From Nocardioides deserti (GTDB lineage Bacteria > Actinomycetota > Actinomycetes > Propionibacteriales > Nocardioidaceae), in assembly GCF_014266025.1 (NCBI RefSeq), contig NZ_JACMYC010000006.1, forward strand, positions 62,001 through 126,000: 64,000 nt of DNA, written 5' to 3'. The notes under the pieces were generated by a model, which did not search any database, was not told the DNA's origin, and was given only the letters and a program-made list of their open reading frames with translations. The translations under genes and the position numbers were made by a program. This document shows, piece by piece, positions 1-8,048 of the stretch (position 1 is the stretch's first letter; each line of letters begins with the position of its first letter).

Positions 1-789
1 GATGCGCGTGTCGCGGACGTACGCCGCGAGCCGGCCGAGCTCGACGCGGCCGTCCTCGCTGACGGTGATGTCGTCGATGATCCGCACGCCGTGGCCGAGC
101 CGGTCGGCGCCGCACCACTGGATGGCCTGCCAGATAGACGGCAGCCCGAACGCCTCGCCGGCGTGGATGGTGAAGTGGGAGTTCTCGCGCTGGAGGTACT
201 CGAACGCGTCGAGGTGGCGGGTGGGCGGGTAGCCCGCCTCCGCGCCGGCGATGTCGAAGCCGGCGACCCCGCGGTCGCGCCAGGCGACCGCGAGCTCGGC
301 GATCTCCATCGAGCGGGCCTGGTGCCGCATCGCGGTGAGCAGCTGGCGTACGACGATCCGGTCGCCGGCGCCGGCGCAGCCCTCGTCGAAGCCGCGCTGC
401 ACCGCCGCGACGACCTCGTCGAGGCTGAGCCCGTCCCGGACGTGCTGCTCGGGGGCGTAGCGGACCTCGGCGTACACCACGCCGTCCGCCGCCAGGTCCT
501 CCACGCACTCGCGGGCGACGCGGGTCAGCGCGTCCGGGGTCTGCATGACGCCGACGGTGTGGTCGAACGTCTCGAGGTAGCGCTCCAGCGACCCGGAGTC
601 GGCCGACTCGGTGAACCAGCGGCCGAGCTCCTCGGCGCCGCCGCTCACGGGCAGCTCGTGGCCGCTCTCGGCGGCGAGCTCGACGATCGTCTGCGGGCGC
701 AGGCCGCCGTCGAGGTGGTCGTGCAGGAGGACCTTCGGTGCCCGGCGCACCTGCTCCTTGGTCAGCGGGGCGGGGGCACTATCTTGCAT
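1..789 (-). CDS. add: Adenosine deaminase (5' part, runs off the left edge)
   Basis: Cytoplasmic purine-salvage enzyme that hydrolyses (deoxy)adenosine to (deoxy)inosine and ammonia. The first 263 residues are visible and the C-terminus lies outside the window. Seen directly: the zinc-binding pair H23-x-H25 in LLHDHLDGG, the HAGEAFG segment with H209 and the catalytic Glu at 212, and the RLGHGVRI segment after it. A second in-frame ATG three codons upstream (798) is possible; neither start has a clear Shine-Dalgarno sequence. It is divergent from the MaoC gene across 57 bases. It shares purine and pyrimidine nucleoside salvage with the cdd/deoA module near 19 kb, and in other actinobacteria (recalled, not searched) add lies close to that module. 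Confidence 0.93.
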   Translation of the reverse strand, partial: MQDSAPAPLTKEQVRRAPKVLLHDHLDGGLRPQTIVELAAESGHELPVSGGAEELGRWFTESADSGSLERYLETFDHTVGVMQTPDALTRVARECVEDLAADGVVYAEVRYAPEQHVRDGLSLDEVVAAVQRGFDEGCAGAGDRIVVRQLLTAMRHQARSMEIAELAVAWRDRGVAGFDIAGAEAGYPPTRHLDAFEYLQRENSHFTIHAGEAFGLPSIWQAIQWCGADRLGHGVRIIDDITVSEDGRVELGRLAAYVRDTRI

Positions 790-846
790 GCGGACCATCC
801 AAGCATCCCGCTGCTCGTCTACAACATCGCTGCAAGGAGCACCTTC

Positions 847-1302
847 ATGCGCACGTTCGCCAGCTTCGAGGAGGTCGCCGAGGCGGCCGGGACCGACATC
901 GGCTCGACCGACTGGGTGGAGATCGACCAGCAGCGGGTGGACCGGTTCGCGGAGGCCACCGGCGACCACCAGTGGATCCACGTCGACGTCGAGCGCGCGA
1001 AGACCGGCCCCTTCGGCGGCACCATCGCCCACGGCTACCTCACGCTCTCGCTCGTGCCGTGGCTCGGCAGCCAGGTCTTCGAGCTCGACACCCCCGGCGC
1101 GAAGCTGAACTACGGTGTCAACAAGGTCCGCTTCCCCAACCCGCTCCTGGTCGGCAAGCGCGTCCGCGGCCACGTCGCCTTCGGTGAGGTCACCGACATC
1201 CCCGCCGGCAAGCAGCTGGTCATCAAGTACACCGTCGAGATCGAGGGCGAGACCAAGCCCGCCTGCGTCGCCGAGACCGTCGTCCTGCTCCTCGCCGACT
1301 GA
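847..1302 (+). CDS. MaoC family dehydratase
   Basis: A 151-residue single hotdog-fold protein of the MaoC/(R)-hydratase-2 family, which hydrate or dehydrate enoyl-CoA thioesters in the cytoplasm. The signature is visible as D40-x4-H45 (GDHQWIH) followed by the Gly-rich [16 protein letters not shown] segment that forms the substrate loop. The ATG at 847 is preceded by AAGGAG, which sets this start over longer in-frame extensions. The length is normal for the stand-alone form. It stands alone, divergent from add, so its substrate cannot be read from context; a role in fatty-acid breakdown or (R)-3-hydroxyacyl-CoA supply is known for the family but unproven here. Confidence 0.88.
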   Translation: MRTFASFEEVAEAAGTDIGSTDWVEIDQQRVDRFAEATGDHQWIHVDVERAKTGPFGGTIAHGYLTLSLVPWLGSQVFELDTPGAKLNYGVNKVRFPNPLLVGKRVRGHVAFGEVTDIPAGKQLVIKYTVEIEGETKPACVAETVVLLLAD

Positions 1303-1348
1303 CGCGCTCCGCTGGTCGCACGGCGGGCGCGGCGGGCACGGCGACCGC

Positions 1349-1528
1349 TCAGTACCTCGCGCGCCGCGCGAGGCGATCGCGCCCGTAGGCCCGCACCTTC
1401 TCGGCCTCCGCCTCCGTGAGGCGGAAGTAGGCGTACGGCGTGACCTGCCACCCCATGGCGTGCAGCCACCGCCGGATGGTCCGGTCGGTGACGCCGAGCT
1501 CGTCCGCGAGCATCCGCGGGGTGATCAT
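1349..1528 (-). CDS. Small helix-turn-helix protein (59 aa)
   Basis: A 59-residue reading frame with a plausible DNA-binding helix-turn-helix in residues 4-26 ([20 protein letters not shown]) followed by an Arg-rich tail. It resembles the compact MerR/excisionase-like HTH proteins of actinobacteria, but I cannot name a family with certainty. The start ATG at 1528 lies exactly 6 bases after a TAGGGT -10 box, the same leaderless arrangement found at eleven other genes here, which supports it being expressed. It could bind DNA alone or form part of a nucleoid or developmental regulator. No partner gene is adjacent. Confidence 0.6.
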   Translation of the reverse strand: MITPRMLADELGVTDRTIRRWLHAMGWQVTPYAYFRLTEAEAEKVRAYGRDRLARRARY

Positions 1529-1534
1529 GGGTCG

Positions 1535-1540
1535 ACCCTA
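1535..1540 (-). promoter_or_regulatory. -10 box, leaderless start of the 59-aa HTH gene
   Basis: TAGGGT on the minus strand, 6 bases before the ATG at 1528. The spacing implies transcription begins at or next to the start codon. Confidence 0.5.
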
Positions 1541-1637
1541 CGGCCGAACGGGCTCCGGCGGACGGTGCCCCCGCCGACGGGTCGCACTTCTCCGGCAGGC
1601 CCCCGCGCGGGACGACACCTCGACGGATGCCGGTCGG

Positions 1638-2141
1638 TCACCGCCGGCGCCGGAAGAACCGCCGCAGCGGTCCGGTCTGCTCGGAGCCCGTGTCGATGTC
1701 CAGCTCGTCGTCGACGGGCGCGAACGACCCCGGCGACGCGGCGTACCGCGCCCGCATCGCCTGCTCCAGCGTCGCGTCGTCGTCGGGCACCGCCGCGTCG
1801 TACGCCGCGTCCGCCCGCCCCTCGAGCTCCTCCGCCGCCGCCAGGTCGTCGCCCACCTTCCGCGCCGCGCGCCGGGTCTCGGCGAGGGCCTCAGCCGCAC
1901 CGCCGAGGCCGAGCCAGCGGAAGCCGGGCTCGGCCGCGTCGAGCTCCTCGGGGCTGAACGACTCCGTGGCCGCGTGCAGCAGGCCGCCGTTCATCACCGT
2001 GCCGTGGACGAGCAGCACGTCCGCCAGCGCGACGTCTCCGGGCCCGGATCCCGCCCCGGCCAGGGGCGCGTGCACCGCCCGCTGCCAGATCAGGTCGGGC
2101 ACGTCGTTGTCGTCGAGCTCCTCGTCGCCCACCCCACGCAT
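1638..2141 (-). CDS. Hypothetical protein, possible DMP19/DUF4375-like
   Basis: A 167-residue acidic protein of unknown function. The central part (VMNGGLLHAATESFSPEEL followed by a helical stretch) resembles the NGG-containing core of DUF4375/DMP19 proteins, a match made by eye. It ends in a basic RRFFRRRR tail after an acidic linker. The ATG at 2141 was chosen because longer extensions turn into Arg-rich, out-of-frame-looking sequence that overlaps the TetR gene. Its start is only 14 bases from the end of the upstream TetR gene (both on the minus strand), so the two may be co-transcribed. No signal peptide or membrane segment is seen. Confidence 0.6.
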   Translation of the reverse strand: MRGVGDEELDDNDVPDLIWQRAVHAPLAGAGSGPGDVALADVLLVHGTVMNGGLLHAATESFSPEELDAAEPGFRWLGLGGAAEALAETRRAARKVGDDLAAAEELEGRADAAYDAAVPDDDATLEQAMRARYAASPGSFAPVDDELDIDTGSEQTGPLRRFFRRRR

Positions 2142-2155
2142 GGTGGCACGACGGC

Positions 2156-2773
2156 TCAGACGTGGAACGCCGCCGTGACCGGGGCCTGCAGCAGCCCGCC
2201 AACCGCGTCGCAGAGGAAGGTGCCGGCGTCGCGCCACCGCGGCGGCTCCCCCGAGACCTGGGCCCGCTCCTCGATCTCGGCGCAGGCGGTGGTGATGAGG
2301 TGCACGGTCAGCCGGGCGCGTCCTTCCACGACGCCCCGGTCGAGGTGCGCGAGCCGTTCGGCGGCCGAGACGACGATGCGCCCGGAGGTGGGGAACCGGC
2401 CGGTGCCCGCACGCATCAGGTCGGTGGTCGTAGGGTCGCTCAACGCCTGGCGCAGGAACCGCGCGCGCCACGACGGCGTCGGGAGCTCTGCGAAGGAGTC
2501 CGTCAACGGGATGACGAGCGCGCGGACGTCGCCCAGGAGGGAGTCGGACTCCGCGAACATCTGCTGCTGGGCGGGCTCGACCGCGGCGCGGTGGCGCTCG
2601 AGGAGCGCCTCGACCAGGCCGGTACGGCCGCCGAAGTAGTAGCGCACCGCGGAGTGGTTGCTGTTGCCGGCGGCCTCGGCGACCTGGCGGTCGGAGACCG
2701 TGGCGATGCCCCGCTCCGCGAAGAGCCGCTCGGCGGCGTCGAGCAGGGGCACCCGGGCGTCCGGACGCGGCAT
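2156..2773 (-). CDS. TetR/AcrR family transcriptional regulator
   Basis: A 205-residue one-component regulator. The N-terminal TetR domain is clear: residues 8-50 contain the helix-turn-helix with VSDRQVAEAAGNSNHSAVRY, and YYFGG takes the place of the usual YYHF element. The C-terminal ligand-binding half is unspecific. The ATG at 2773 has GAGGGAG upstream. It is transcribed away from the duplicated ABC-2-like membrane protein at 2938. The 164-base gap between them holds an imperfect palindrome (2826-2847) that overlaps a candidate promoter. The simplest reading is that this protein represses the membrane protein and perhaps itself, and is released by a substrate or inhibitor; that is inference from layout. 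Confidence 0.9.
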   Translation of the reverse strand: MPRPDARVPLLDAAERLFAERGIATVSDRQVAEAAGNSNHSAVRYYFGGRTGLVEALLERHRAAVEPAQQQMFAESDSLLGDVRALVIPLTDSFAELPTPSWRARFLRQALSDPTTTDLMRAGTGRFPTSGRIVVSAAERLAHLDRGVVEGRARLTVHLITTACAEIEERAQVSGEPPRWRDAGTFLCDAVGGLLQAPVTAAFHV

Positions 2774-2825
2774 GGCTCCCTCTCGATCGGCGGCAGGAGA
2801 AGCCCCGACCCTAGCGTTTTCCGCG

Positions 2826-2847
2826 TATTACGCCATGTGGCTTACTA
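2826..2847. promoter_or_regulatory. Candidate TetR operator overlapping a promoter
   Basis: An imperfect palindrome with GCCA-TG-TGGC at its centre (2832-2841) and partly matching flanks (TATTAC on the left, TTACTA on the right). A -10-like TACTAT at 2843-2848 sits on its right edge, so a bound repressor would block the promoter of the gene at 2938. It lies between a tetR-type gene and its divergent neighbour. Confidence 0.5.
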
Positions 2848-2937
2848 TCGACGGCGAGCCCGCATCCGGGCACGAGGACGACCAGCGGCACGCCGACACA
2901 CACAGCGGCCGCGCGAGAGGCACAGGACCCGCCGACG

Positions 2938-5121
2938 ATGACCGACCGACAAGACCTCAGCGGGGCGAACAGCCCGGCCGCGACGGACGCGAAGTACCCG
3001 CCGCCTCCGCCGGAGACCCCGGCCGAGCGCAAGGGCCGGATGGCCGCCCTGTTCGTGATGCCGTTCCTGATCGTGACGATGATGTACGCGACGTACATGG
3101 GCACGATGCACGACCCGCAGCCCCGCGACCTCCCGGTCGCCGTCGTCGGTGAGGGCGCGGCCGCCGAGCGGTTCGCCGACCGGCTCGAGGCGGAGTCCGA
3201 CGGTGCCCTCGACGTACGTCGTGTGGCCGACGAGTCCGACGTCGAGGACCTCGTCGCGGACGAGGAGATCGCCGGCGCGATCGCCGTCCCCGAGCGCGGC
3301 GCGACGGCGACGGTCTACCGCGCCATGGCCGGCGGCGCCTCCCAGGCGTCGCTGGTCGACCGTGCTCTCGGCGCGGCCGCGGTGGCGGAGTCCTGGCAGG
3401 TGGAGACCGTCGACCTCGAGCCGCTCCCCGAGGGTGACGGCTCGGGGACCATGGTCCTGTTCGCCGCCATGGGCATGATGCTCGCCGGCTACGTCCCGCT
3501 GAGCGCCATGCTGCTGGGCACGCCCAACCTGCTCCGCGTGCGCCGCTTCCTGCCGATCGCGGTCGGCTGGGGCGCGCTGACCAGCTCGCTGATCTGGCTG
3601 ATCCTCGGTCCGCTCGTCGGTGCCGTCGACGGGCACTACCCGCTGTTCCTGGGCGTCGGCACCCTCGCGGTCACCGCGGTCGGCGCCACCCAGCTGCTGT
3701 TCACCAAGGTCCTCGGCCCGTTCGCGGTGCTCCTCGGGATGCTCCTGCTGGTCGTCTTCGGTGTACCCGCGTCCAACCTCGCCCTCTCGGTCCACACGAT
3801 GCCCGGGTTCCTCCAGTGGCTGCACGAGGTGCTCCCGCTGCCGGCCGCCGGTGAGGCCCTCCGCTCGGCGATCTACTTCGACGGCGCCGGCTTCTGGGGT
3901 CACGTGCTGACGCTCGCCGGCTGGCTGGTCGCCGGCGCGGGCCTGGCGTTCCTCAAGGAGCGCCGCTCCGGGCCGATGATCGTCGGCGGCCCGCTCTACA
4001 CCGAGCCGGACGCCCCGCTCCCGGCGCTGTCGGGCGGACCGGTCGCGCCGTACCGCCGGCGCCTGGTCGCGGTGGCGCTCTTCCCGCTGAGCATCGTCGT
4101 CACCGTCGTCACCCTGATGAGCCTGTCGATGCACCAGCCCGACATCCACGACATGCCGGTCGCGGTCGTCGGCCCGGCCGACGCCGCCGGCGAGGTGGTC
4201 GACCAGCTCGAACCCGGTCTCGGGGACTACCTCGACCTGGAGGTGGTGGGCTCGGAGGACGAGGCGGTCGACCTCATCCGCAGCCAGGACCTGGTCGCGG
4301 CGTACGTCGTGCCGACCGCGCAGGGCGGGAGCCCGACCCTCGTCACCGCCGCCGGCGCGGGCGCCAGCCAGCAGTCGACCGTGGTCCAGATGTTCTCGGC
4401 CGTGGCGGCCGAGGGCGGGAGCGAGCTCGCCACCGAGGACATCGCGCCGCTGACCGACGACGACACCGGCGGCAGCAACAGCATGTACGTCGGGATGGGC
4501 TGGATCATGGCCGGGTTCCTGTTCTTCGCCGTCATGCGGGGCGGAGCACCCGACCTCACCCGCACCCGCCAGCTGATGCCGCTGGTCGCCGGGTGGTCGC
4601 TCGGCATCTCGATCTGGCTGTGGTTCCTCTACGACGTGCTCATCGGCGCGGTCAACGGGCACGCGCTCGAGCTCATCGGCTACGGCACGGTGACCGTCTT
4701 CGCCGTCGCCTGGGCGAGCGCGGTCCTGATCCGCGTCGGCGGCCTCGGCGCGCTGGTCCCGGTGATGATCGTCGTGATGCTGGCCGGTGTGCCGGCCTCC
4801 GGCGGCGGGCTGTCGATCTACATGGTGCCGGACTTCTTCCGCCCGCTCGCCGACGTGCTGCCGCTGCCCGCCGCGGTCGACCTGGCCCGCTCGATCGTCT
4901 ACCTCGACGGGACCGGCGTGGGCGGCAACCTCCTGGTCATCGCGATCTGGGGCGCCGTCGGCCTGGCGCTGAACTACCTGGTGGTCGACCGCTGGCTCAA
5001 CCGGCCCGGTGCGCGCCCGCACGCGCCGATGGGTCCGCGCCACGTGCCCGAGCGACCCAAGAAGCCGGCCGACTCCGACGGCGCGGCGCTGGCGGCGACC
5101 ACCGCCGGCCAGGCTGGTTGA
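2938..5121 (+). CDS. Tandem-duplicated ABC-2/YhgE-like membrane protein
   Basis: A 727-residue polytopic membrane protein made of two homologous halves (about residues 35-350 and 375-690). Each half starts with a transmembrane helix, has an external domain containing the motif (D/H)(L/M)PVAVVG, then several membrane helices ending in VLPLPAA followed by a (Y)(F/L)DG(A/T)G motif. This pattern resembles ABC-2-type permeases and YhgE/Pip or DUF3533 proteins, which normally carry one such unit. No ATPase is encoded beside it. The Pro-rich N-terminus and charged C-terminal tail are probably cytoplasmic. It is divergent from a TetR gene, the usual layout of drug or lipid efflux loci. Function is inferred; the duplication is seen directly. 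Confidence 0.75.
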   Translation: MTDRQDLSGANSPAATDAKYPPPPPETPAERKGRMAALFVMPFLIVTMMYATYMGTMHDPQPRDLPVAVVGEGAAAERFADRLEAESDGALDVRRVADESDVEDLVADEEIAGAIAVPERGATATVYRAMAGGASQASLVDRALGAAAVAESWQVETVDLEPLPEGDGSGTMVLFAAMGMMLAGYVPLSAMLLGTPNLLRVRRFLPIAVGWGALTSSLIWLILGPLVGAVDGHYPLFLGVGTLAVTAVGATQLLFTKVLGPFAVLLGMLLLVVFGVPASNLALSVHTMPGFLQWLHEVLPLPAAGEALRSAIYFDGAGFWGHVLTLAGWLVAGAGLAFLKERRSGPMIVGGPLYTEPDAPLPALSGGPVAPYRRRLVAVALFPLSIVVTVVTLMSLSMHQPDIHDMPVAVVGPADAAGEVVDQLEPGLGDYLDLEVVGSEDEAVDLIRSQDLVAAYVVPTAQGGSPTLVTAAGAGASQQSTVVQMFSAVAAEGGSELATEDIAPLTDDDTGGSNSMYVGMGWIMAGFLFFAVMRGGAPDLTRTRQLMPLVAGWSLGISIWLWFLYDVLIGAVNGHALELIGYGTVTVFAVAWASAVLIRVGGLGALVPVMIVVMLAGVPASGGGLSIYMVPDFFRPLADVLPLPAAVDLARSIVYLDGTGVGGNLLVIAIWGAVGLALNYLVVDRWLNRPGARPHAPMGPRHVPERPKKPADSDGAALAATTAGQAG

Positions 5122-5184
5122 GCGCGGCTCGCCGTACGCCGTGACCACGACCGCCCACCGGCCCGTCCGGCCGCCCGCAGCGCG

Positions 5185-5410
5185 GTGGCCGGACGGCCGT
5201 TGGTCTGGGGTCTCCTCCGGCGATCGCTCGCGGAGTACCGCTGGGTGCGCAACCTGGTCTTCCTCCAGACCGGCGCCCCGCTCGTCGTCCACGTCGTCTT
5301 CCCGCCCGCACCGCCGCGGGTGTTCCCCGAGTGGGGCTTCGTCGACACGATGGCCCGCTACGGCCCCTCCCCCTACGTCGGCCCCAGCGGCCTCCTGCGC
5401 GCGTCCCGCC
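5185..5410 (+). pseudogene. PAP2-type phosphatase fragment
   Basis: About 75 residues resemble the middle of actinobacterial PAP2/inositol-phosphoceramide-synthase-like membrane proteins: a YRWVRNLVFLQTG helix start, then FPPAPPRVFPEWGFVDTMAR, which matches the family's APPR-(x)-GFVDT loop. The reading frame then runs into Arg/Pro-rich sequence and stops. The catalytic PSLH segment that should follow about 30 residues later is absent. It is therefore a remnant and cannot be an active lipid phosphatase. The identification is by eye from the conserved loop. Confidence 0.5.
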
Positions 5411-5459
5411 GGCGTCCCCGCCCAGGTCCCCGCTGGCGTCCCGGACAGGTCCCGGCGCA

Positions 5460-5660
5460 GTGACCACGGAGCACCACCCCCCGCCGCGGACCACACGCCA
5501 GTTCCTGCTGGAGGGTTGGCACGACGGCGTGCTCGCCGCCCGGGCCGGCCGCCCGCTCTCCGCCTGCCCGCACCTCCCGCCGTACGCCGGACGCGACCGC
5601 CTGCTCGCGTTGTGGTGGCTGCGCGGGCACCGGGTGGTGACCGGTCGGGCCGGGGCACCC
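5460..5660 (+). pseudogene. Rmf/CrpP-like fragment
   Basis: From a GTG at 5460 the frame encodes a stretch with the spacing of ribosome-modulation-factor-like small proteins: G-(W)-x2-G, AGRPLSACP, then about 15 residues later WWLRGHR. In that family the pattern G..G..GR...CP...WL.G.R covers the whole protein. Here the frame does not stop but continues as low-complexity sequence for hundreds of codons, so the 3' end has been lost or shifted. It could be a broken gene, or less likely an N-terminal domain of something unrecognised. Confidence 0.3.
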
Positions 5661-5781
5661 GCGCCGACCGACCGGCGTCGGACCCAACCCCGGCCCCTCG
5701 TCCGGACCCCTCGGGAGCGGCGCCTGGTGGGATGTCGTCGCGGACGAGCGACGCGCGGCACTCCTGCTGACGGTGACCCTC

Positions 5782-6070
5782 GGCGCGAGCCTCGACCGCC
5801 GCCGACACTGGGAGCGGGCCACCGACCTGGTCCGACGGCGTGGCGCCTGGGCGATCATCGTCAGTCGTCTGTTGCCGGTCGTTCGCAGGCGGATGGCGGC
5901 CGTCGCCGGCGTGGCGATCATGCCGTACCGCCGCCGCTGATGTTCGGGCGGAAGCCGTGGGTGAGGTGGCCGCCGGCGTCGAGCGATTCGCGCTGGCGTC
6001 GCTCACCGGCTGTGGCCTGCAAGCGACCTTGTGGGTCGGAGCCGGCCGGGCCGTGCGCCGGCCCGCGGGG
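5782..6070 (+). pseudogene. DedA-like membrane protein fragment, frameshifted
   Basis: One frame reads RRGAWAIIVSRLLPVV followed by AAVAGVAIMPYRRR and a stop at 5938-5940. This matches the DedA signature (grF.P..R...P..AG...M.YrrF). The next expected element, a membrane helix, appears shortly afterwards in another frame as RFALASLTGCGLQATLWVG. The two pieces together make the C-terminal half of a DedA protein broken by a frameshift. The conserved arginine-rich loop has also drifted (VRRRM in place of VRT). It is a decayed remnant. Confidence 0.5.
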
Positions 6071-6316
6071 CACCCGGCGCTTTGCTCGCGGTGGCCGCCG
6101 CCGTCGACGTCGAACGTCGGACTGGTCGACGTTTGCTCGACGTACCGTTCACCGGGACCGCGCGCCGGATGGCATTGCGCGACGCGAGCCAGCGCCATTC
6201 CAGGCACCCCTCGATGAGGCGATACGTCGACCAGCGGCTCTACCTCGCGACGTGCCGCCCCCGGGACCGGGCGACCCTGGTGCTCGACGGCGCCGCTGGC
6301 GAGCACGGCTGACGGA

Positions 6317-7045
6317 TCACCACGGCACGACGCCGGCGTCCTCGAAGAACCCGCCCGTCGGGCCGTCGTCGGGCAGAGTGGCGAGGCGGATGGGCGTCGC
6401 GGCGCCCTGCTCGGGGGTAAGGGTGCCGCGGAAGCCGTTGAGATCGGTGGCGACGTACCCGGGGCACGCGCAGTTGATCTTGATGCCCGTCCCGGCGAGC
6501 TCCCGGACGTACTGCAGCGTGACCGCGTTGAGGAAGGTCTTCGACGGTGCGTACGCCGCCGCGATCGGACCGAGCAGATCCTCCCCGTTCGGGCCAGCCT
6601 GCCGGGTCAGCGAGCCGACACCGCTGGAGACGTTGACGATCCGCGGGGCGGACGAGCCTCGCAGCAGCGGGAGCATCGCGTTGGTGACCCGGACGACGCC
6701 GATCACGTTGGTCTCGACGACGGTGCGGATGATGTCGAGTTCGACGGTGGTCGGCGCCTGCTCCCGCGCACCGGTGATCGCGGCATTGTTGACCAGTGCG
6801 TCCAGCCGGCCGACCTCCTCCAGCTGCCGCGCAGCGGCCGTGACGCTGGCGTCGTCGGTCACGTCGAGGGGCACGCCGAAGGCGTCGACACCCGCCTCGC
6901 GCAACCGCTCGACCGCCTGCTCGCGCCGGGTGGCGTCGCGCGCTCCCACCCCGACCCGCCAGCCGAGGGCGCCGAGGCCCGCCGCGATCCCGTACCCGAC
7001 ACCCTTGTTCGCGCCCGTGACCAGGGCGACCTTCTTCTCCGTCAT
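6317..7045 (-). CDS. SDR family NAD(P)-dependent oxidoreductase
   Basis: A 242-residue short-chain dehydrogenase/reductase. Seen: the Rossmann motif TGANKGVGYG at residues 10-19, NNAA in the middle, a catalytic Ser region NVSSGVG and the catalytic Y-x3-K (YAPSK). Length and motifs fit the classical SDR group; the GANKGVGYG form is common in carbonyl-reductase-like members. The ATG at 7045 sits directly before the Rossmann strand; a longer N-terminus would invade the operator region. It is divergent from a LysR regulator across 106 bases containing a LysR-type operator, so it is probably that regulator's target. The substrate is unknown. Confidence 0.88.
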   Translation of the reverse strand: MTEKKVALVTGANKGVGYGIAAGLGALGWRVGVGARDATRREQAVERLREAGVDAFGVPLDVTDDASVTAAARQLEEVGRLDALVNNAAITGAREQAPTTVELDIIRTVVETNVIGVVRVTNAMLPLLRGSSAPRIVNVSSGVGSLTRQAGPNGEDLLGPIAAAYAPSKTFLNAVTLQYVRELAGTGIKINCACPGYVATDLNGFRGTLTPEQGAATPIRLATLPDDGPTGGFFEDAGVVPW

Positions 7046-7100
7046 GTCTCGACCGTGCGGCGGCAGAGGCGGGCGGTCCAACACCGCTCTGGTCAGGAGC

Positions 7101-7117
7101 GATACCTCAGCGGTATC
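7101..7117. promoter_or_regulatory. LysR-type operator (T-N11-A dyad)
   Basis: GATACC-TCAGC-GGTATC is a perfect inverted repeat and contains the LysR consensus T-N11-A (ATACC...GGTAT). It lies midway between the divergent SDR and lysR-type starts, the expected place for an autoregulatory recognition site. Confidence 0.75.
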
Positions 7118-7138
7118 GGTCACGCCGCCCGCGCGGGC

Positions 7139-7144
7139 TAGGGT
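7139..7144 (+). promoter_or_regulatory. -10 box, leaderless start of the lysR-type gene
   Basis: TAGGGT, 7 bases before the GTG at 7152. There is no Shine-Dalgarno sequence between them. Confidence 0.5.
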
Positions 7145-7151
7145 CGCGCCC

Positions 7152-7997
7152 GTGGAGACCCGGGAGCTGCGCTACTTCGTCGCCGTCGCGGAGGAGCTGC
7201 ACTTCGGCCGCGCCGCGGAGCGTCTGGGCATCGCCCAGCCGCCGCTCTCCCGCGCCATCCGCCAGCTCGAGCGCCGGCTCGGCACGCCGTTGCTCCACCG
7301 CACCAGCCGCTCGGTGACGCTCACCGCGGCCGGCGCCGTCCTGCTGCACGAGGCGCGGGCCGCCCTGGACGCGGTCGAGGCCGCCGAGCAGCGCACCCGG
7401 CGCGCGGCCGTTGCCTCCACCGGGCGCCCGACGATCGTGCTGGCGAGCAAGGCGGGGGCGTCGAGGGAGCTGCTGGCCAAGCTGCTCGACGTGTACGCCG
7501 CGGAGCCCGGAGCCGTCCACGTCGACGTGGCGCTGTGCGGACCCGGTGAGCAGCAGCGGCTGCTGCGAACCGGCCGCGCCGACGTGGCGATCCTGCACGC
7601 GCCGTACGACGACCTCTCCGGCCTGGACGCGGAGGAGCTCGTCACCGAGACCCAGGTGGTCATCCTGCCGTCCGGTCACCCGCTCACCGCTGCCCGCGTG
7701 CTGCGCATGGCCGACCTGGCAGGGATCGACCTGCCGGTGCCGCGCTGGCCAGGGCCCGACGGGCGCCACCCCGACGGGCCGGGGCCGGAGGTCCGCGACC
7801 ACACCCAGCTCCTGCAGCTGATCTCGCTGGGGCGGACGTACTTCCTCGCACCGGAGTCGGCCCGGAGCGAGCTGCGCGACGACGTCGTCGCGGTGCCCGT
7901 GCTGGACGCGCCGTCGATCACGACGGTCGTCGCGTGGCCGCCGCACAGCCGCTCGCAGGCTGTGGCGCAGCTGGTGCGCACCGCGCTGCTCGTCTGA
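7152..7997 (+). CDS. LysR family transcriptional regulator
   Basis: A 281-residue regulator. Residues 1-60 form the LysR winged helix-turn-helix (ELRYFVAVAEELHFGRAAER ... QPPLSRAIRQLE), and the rest is the periplasmic-binding-protein-like effector domain. The GTG at 7152 is 7 bases after TAGGGT, so the mRNA is probably leaderless. The N-terminus VETRELRYF is the normal family start, which excludes the very long upstream extension in the same frame. It is divergent from the SDR gene with a T-N11-A dyad between them, so autoregulation and control of the SDR gene are likely. The effector is unknown. Confidence 0.92.
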   Translation: METRELRYFVAVAEELHFGRAAERLGIAQPPLSRAIRQLERRLGTPLLHRTSRSVTLTAAGAVLLHEARAALDAVEAAEQRTRRAAVASTGRPTIVLASKAGASRELLAKLLDVYAAEPGAVHVDVALCGPGEQQRLLRTGRADVAILHAPYDDLSGLDAEELVTETQVVILPSGHPLTAARVLRMADLAGIDLPVPRWPGPDGRHPDGPGPEVRDHTQLLQLISLGRTYFLAPESARSELRDDVVAVPVLDAPSITTVVAWPPHSRSQAVAQLVRTALLV

Positions 7998-8036
7998 GCG
8001 ACGACCCGCTTGCGGCCCTGACCGATCCGCCCTGCC

Positions 8037-8042
8037 TAGGCT
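8037..8042 (+). promoter_or_regulatory. -10 box, leaderless start at 8049
   Basis: TAGGCT, 6 bases before the ATG at 8049. Confidence 0.5.
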
Positions 8043-8048
8043 GCGGGG

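Larger units (their letters stand above)
5122..6316. other. Non-coding stretch with decayed gene fragments
   Basis: About 1.2 kb without an intact gene. Three stretches on the plus strand still resemble known families but are truncated or frameshifted: a PAP2-type fragment (5185-5410), an Rmf/CrpP-like fragment (5460-5660) and a DedA-like fragment (5782-6070). From about 6070 to 6316 I see no recognisable coding sequence. No transposase or repeat borders are visible. Confidence 0.55.

Noticed and set aside
2845..6306. Very long open frame on the minus strand across the duplicated membrane protein and the graveyard
   Set aside because: Arg/Asp/Gly/His-rich translation with no domain; it is the complement of a coding gene in a high-GC genome, where stops are rare.
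5331..7997. 888-codon open frame on the plus strand ending with the LysR gene
   Set aside because: Only the last 281 codons encode a recognisable protein, starting at GTG 7152. The rest is antisense to the SDR gene or decayed sequence.
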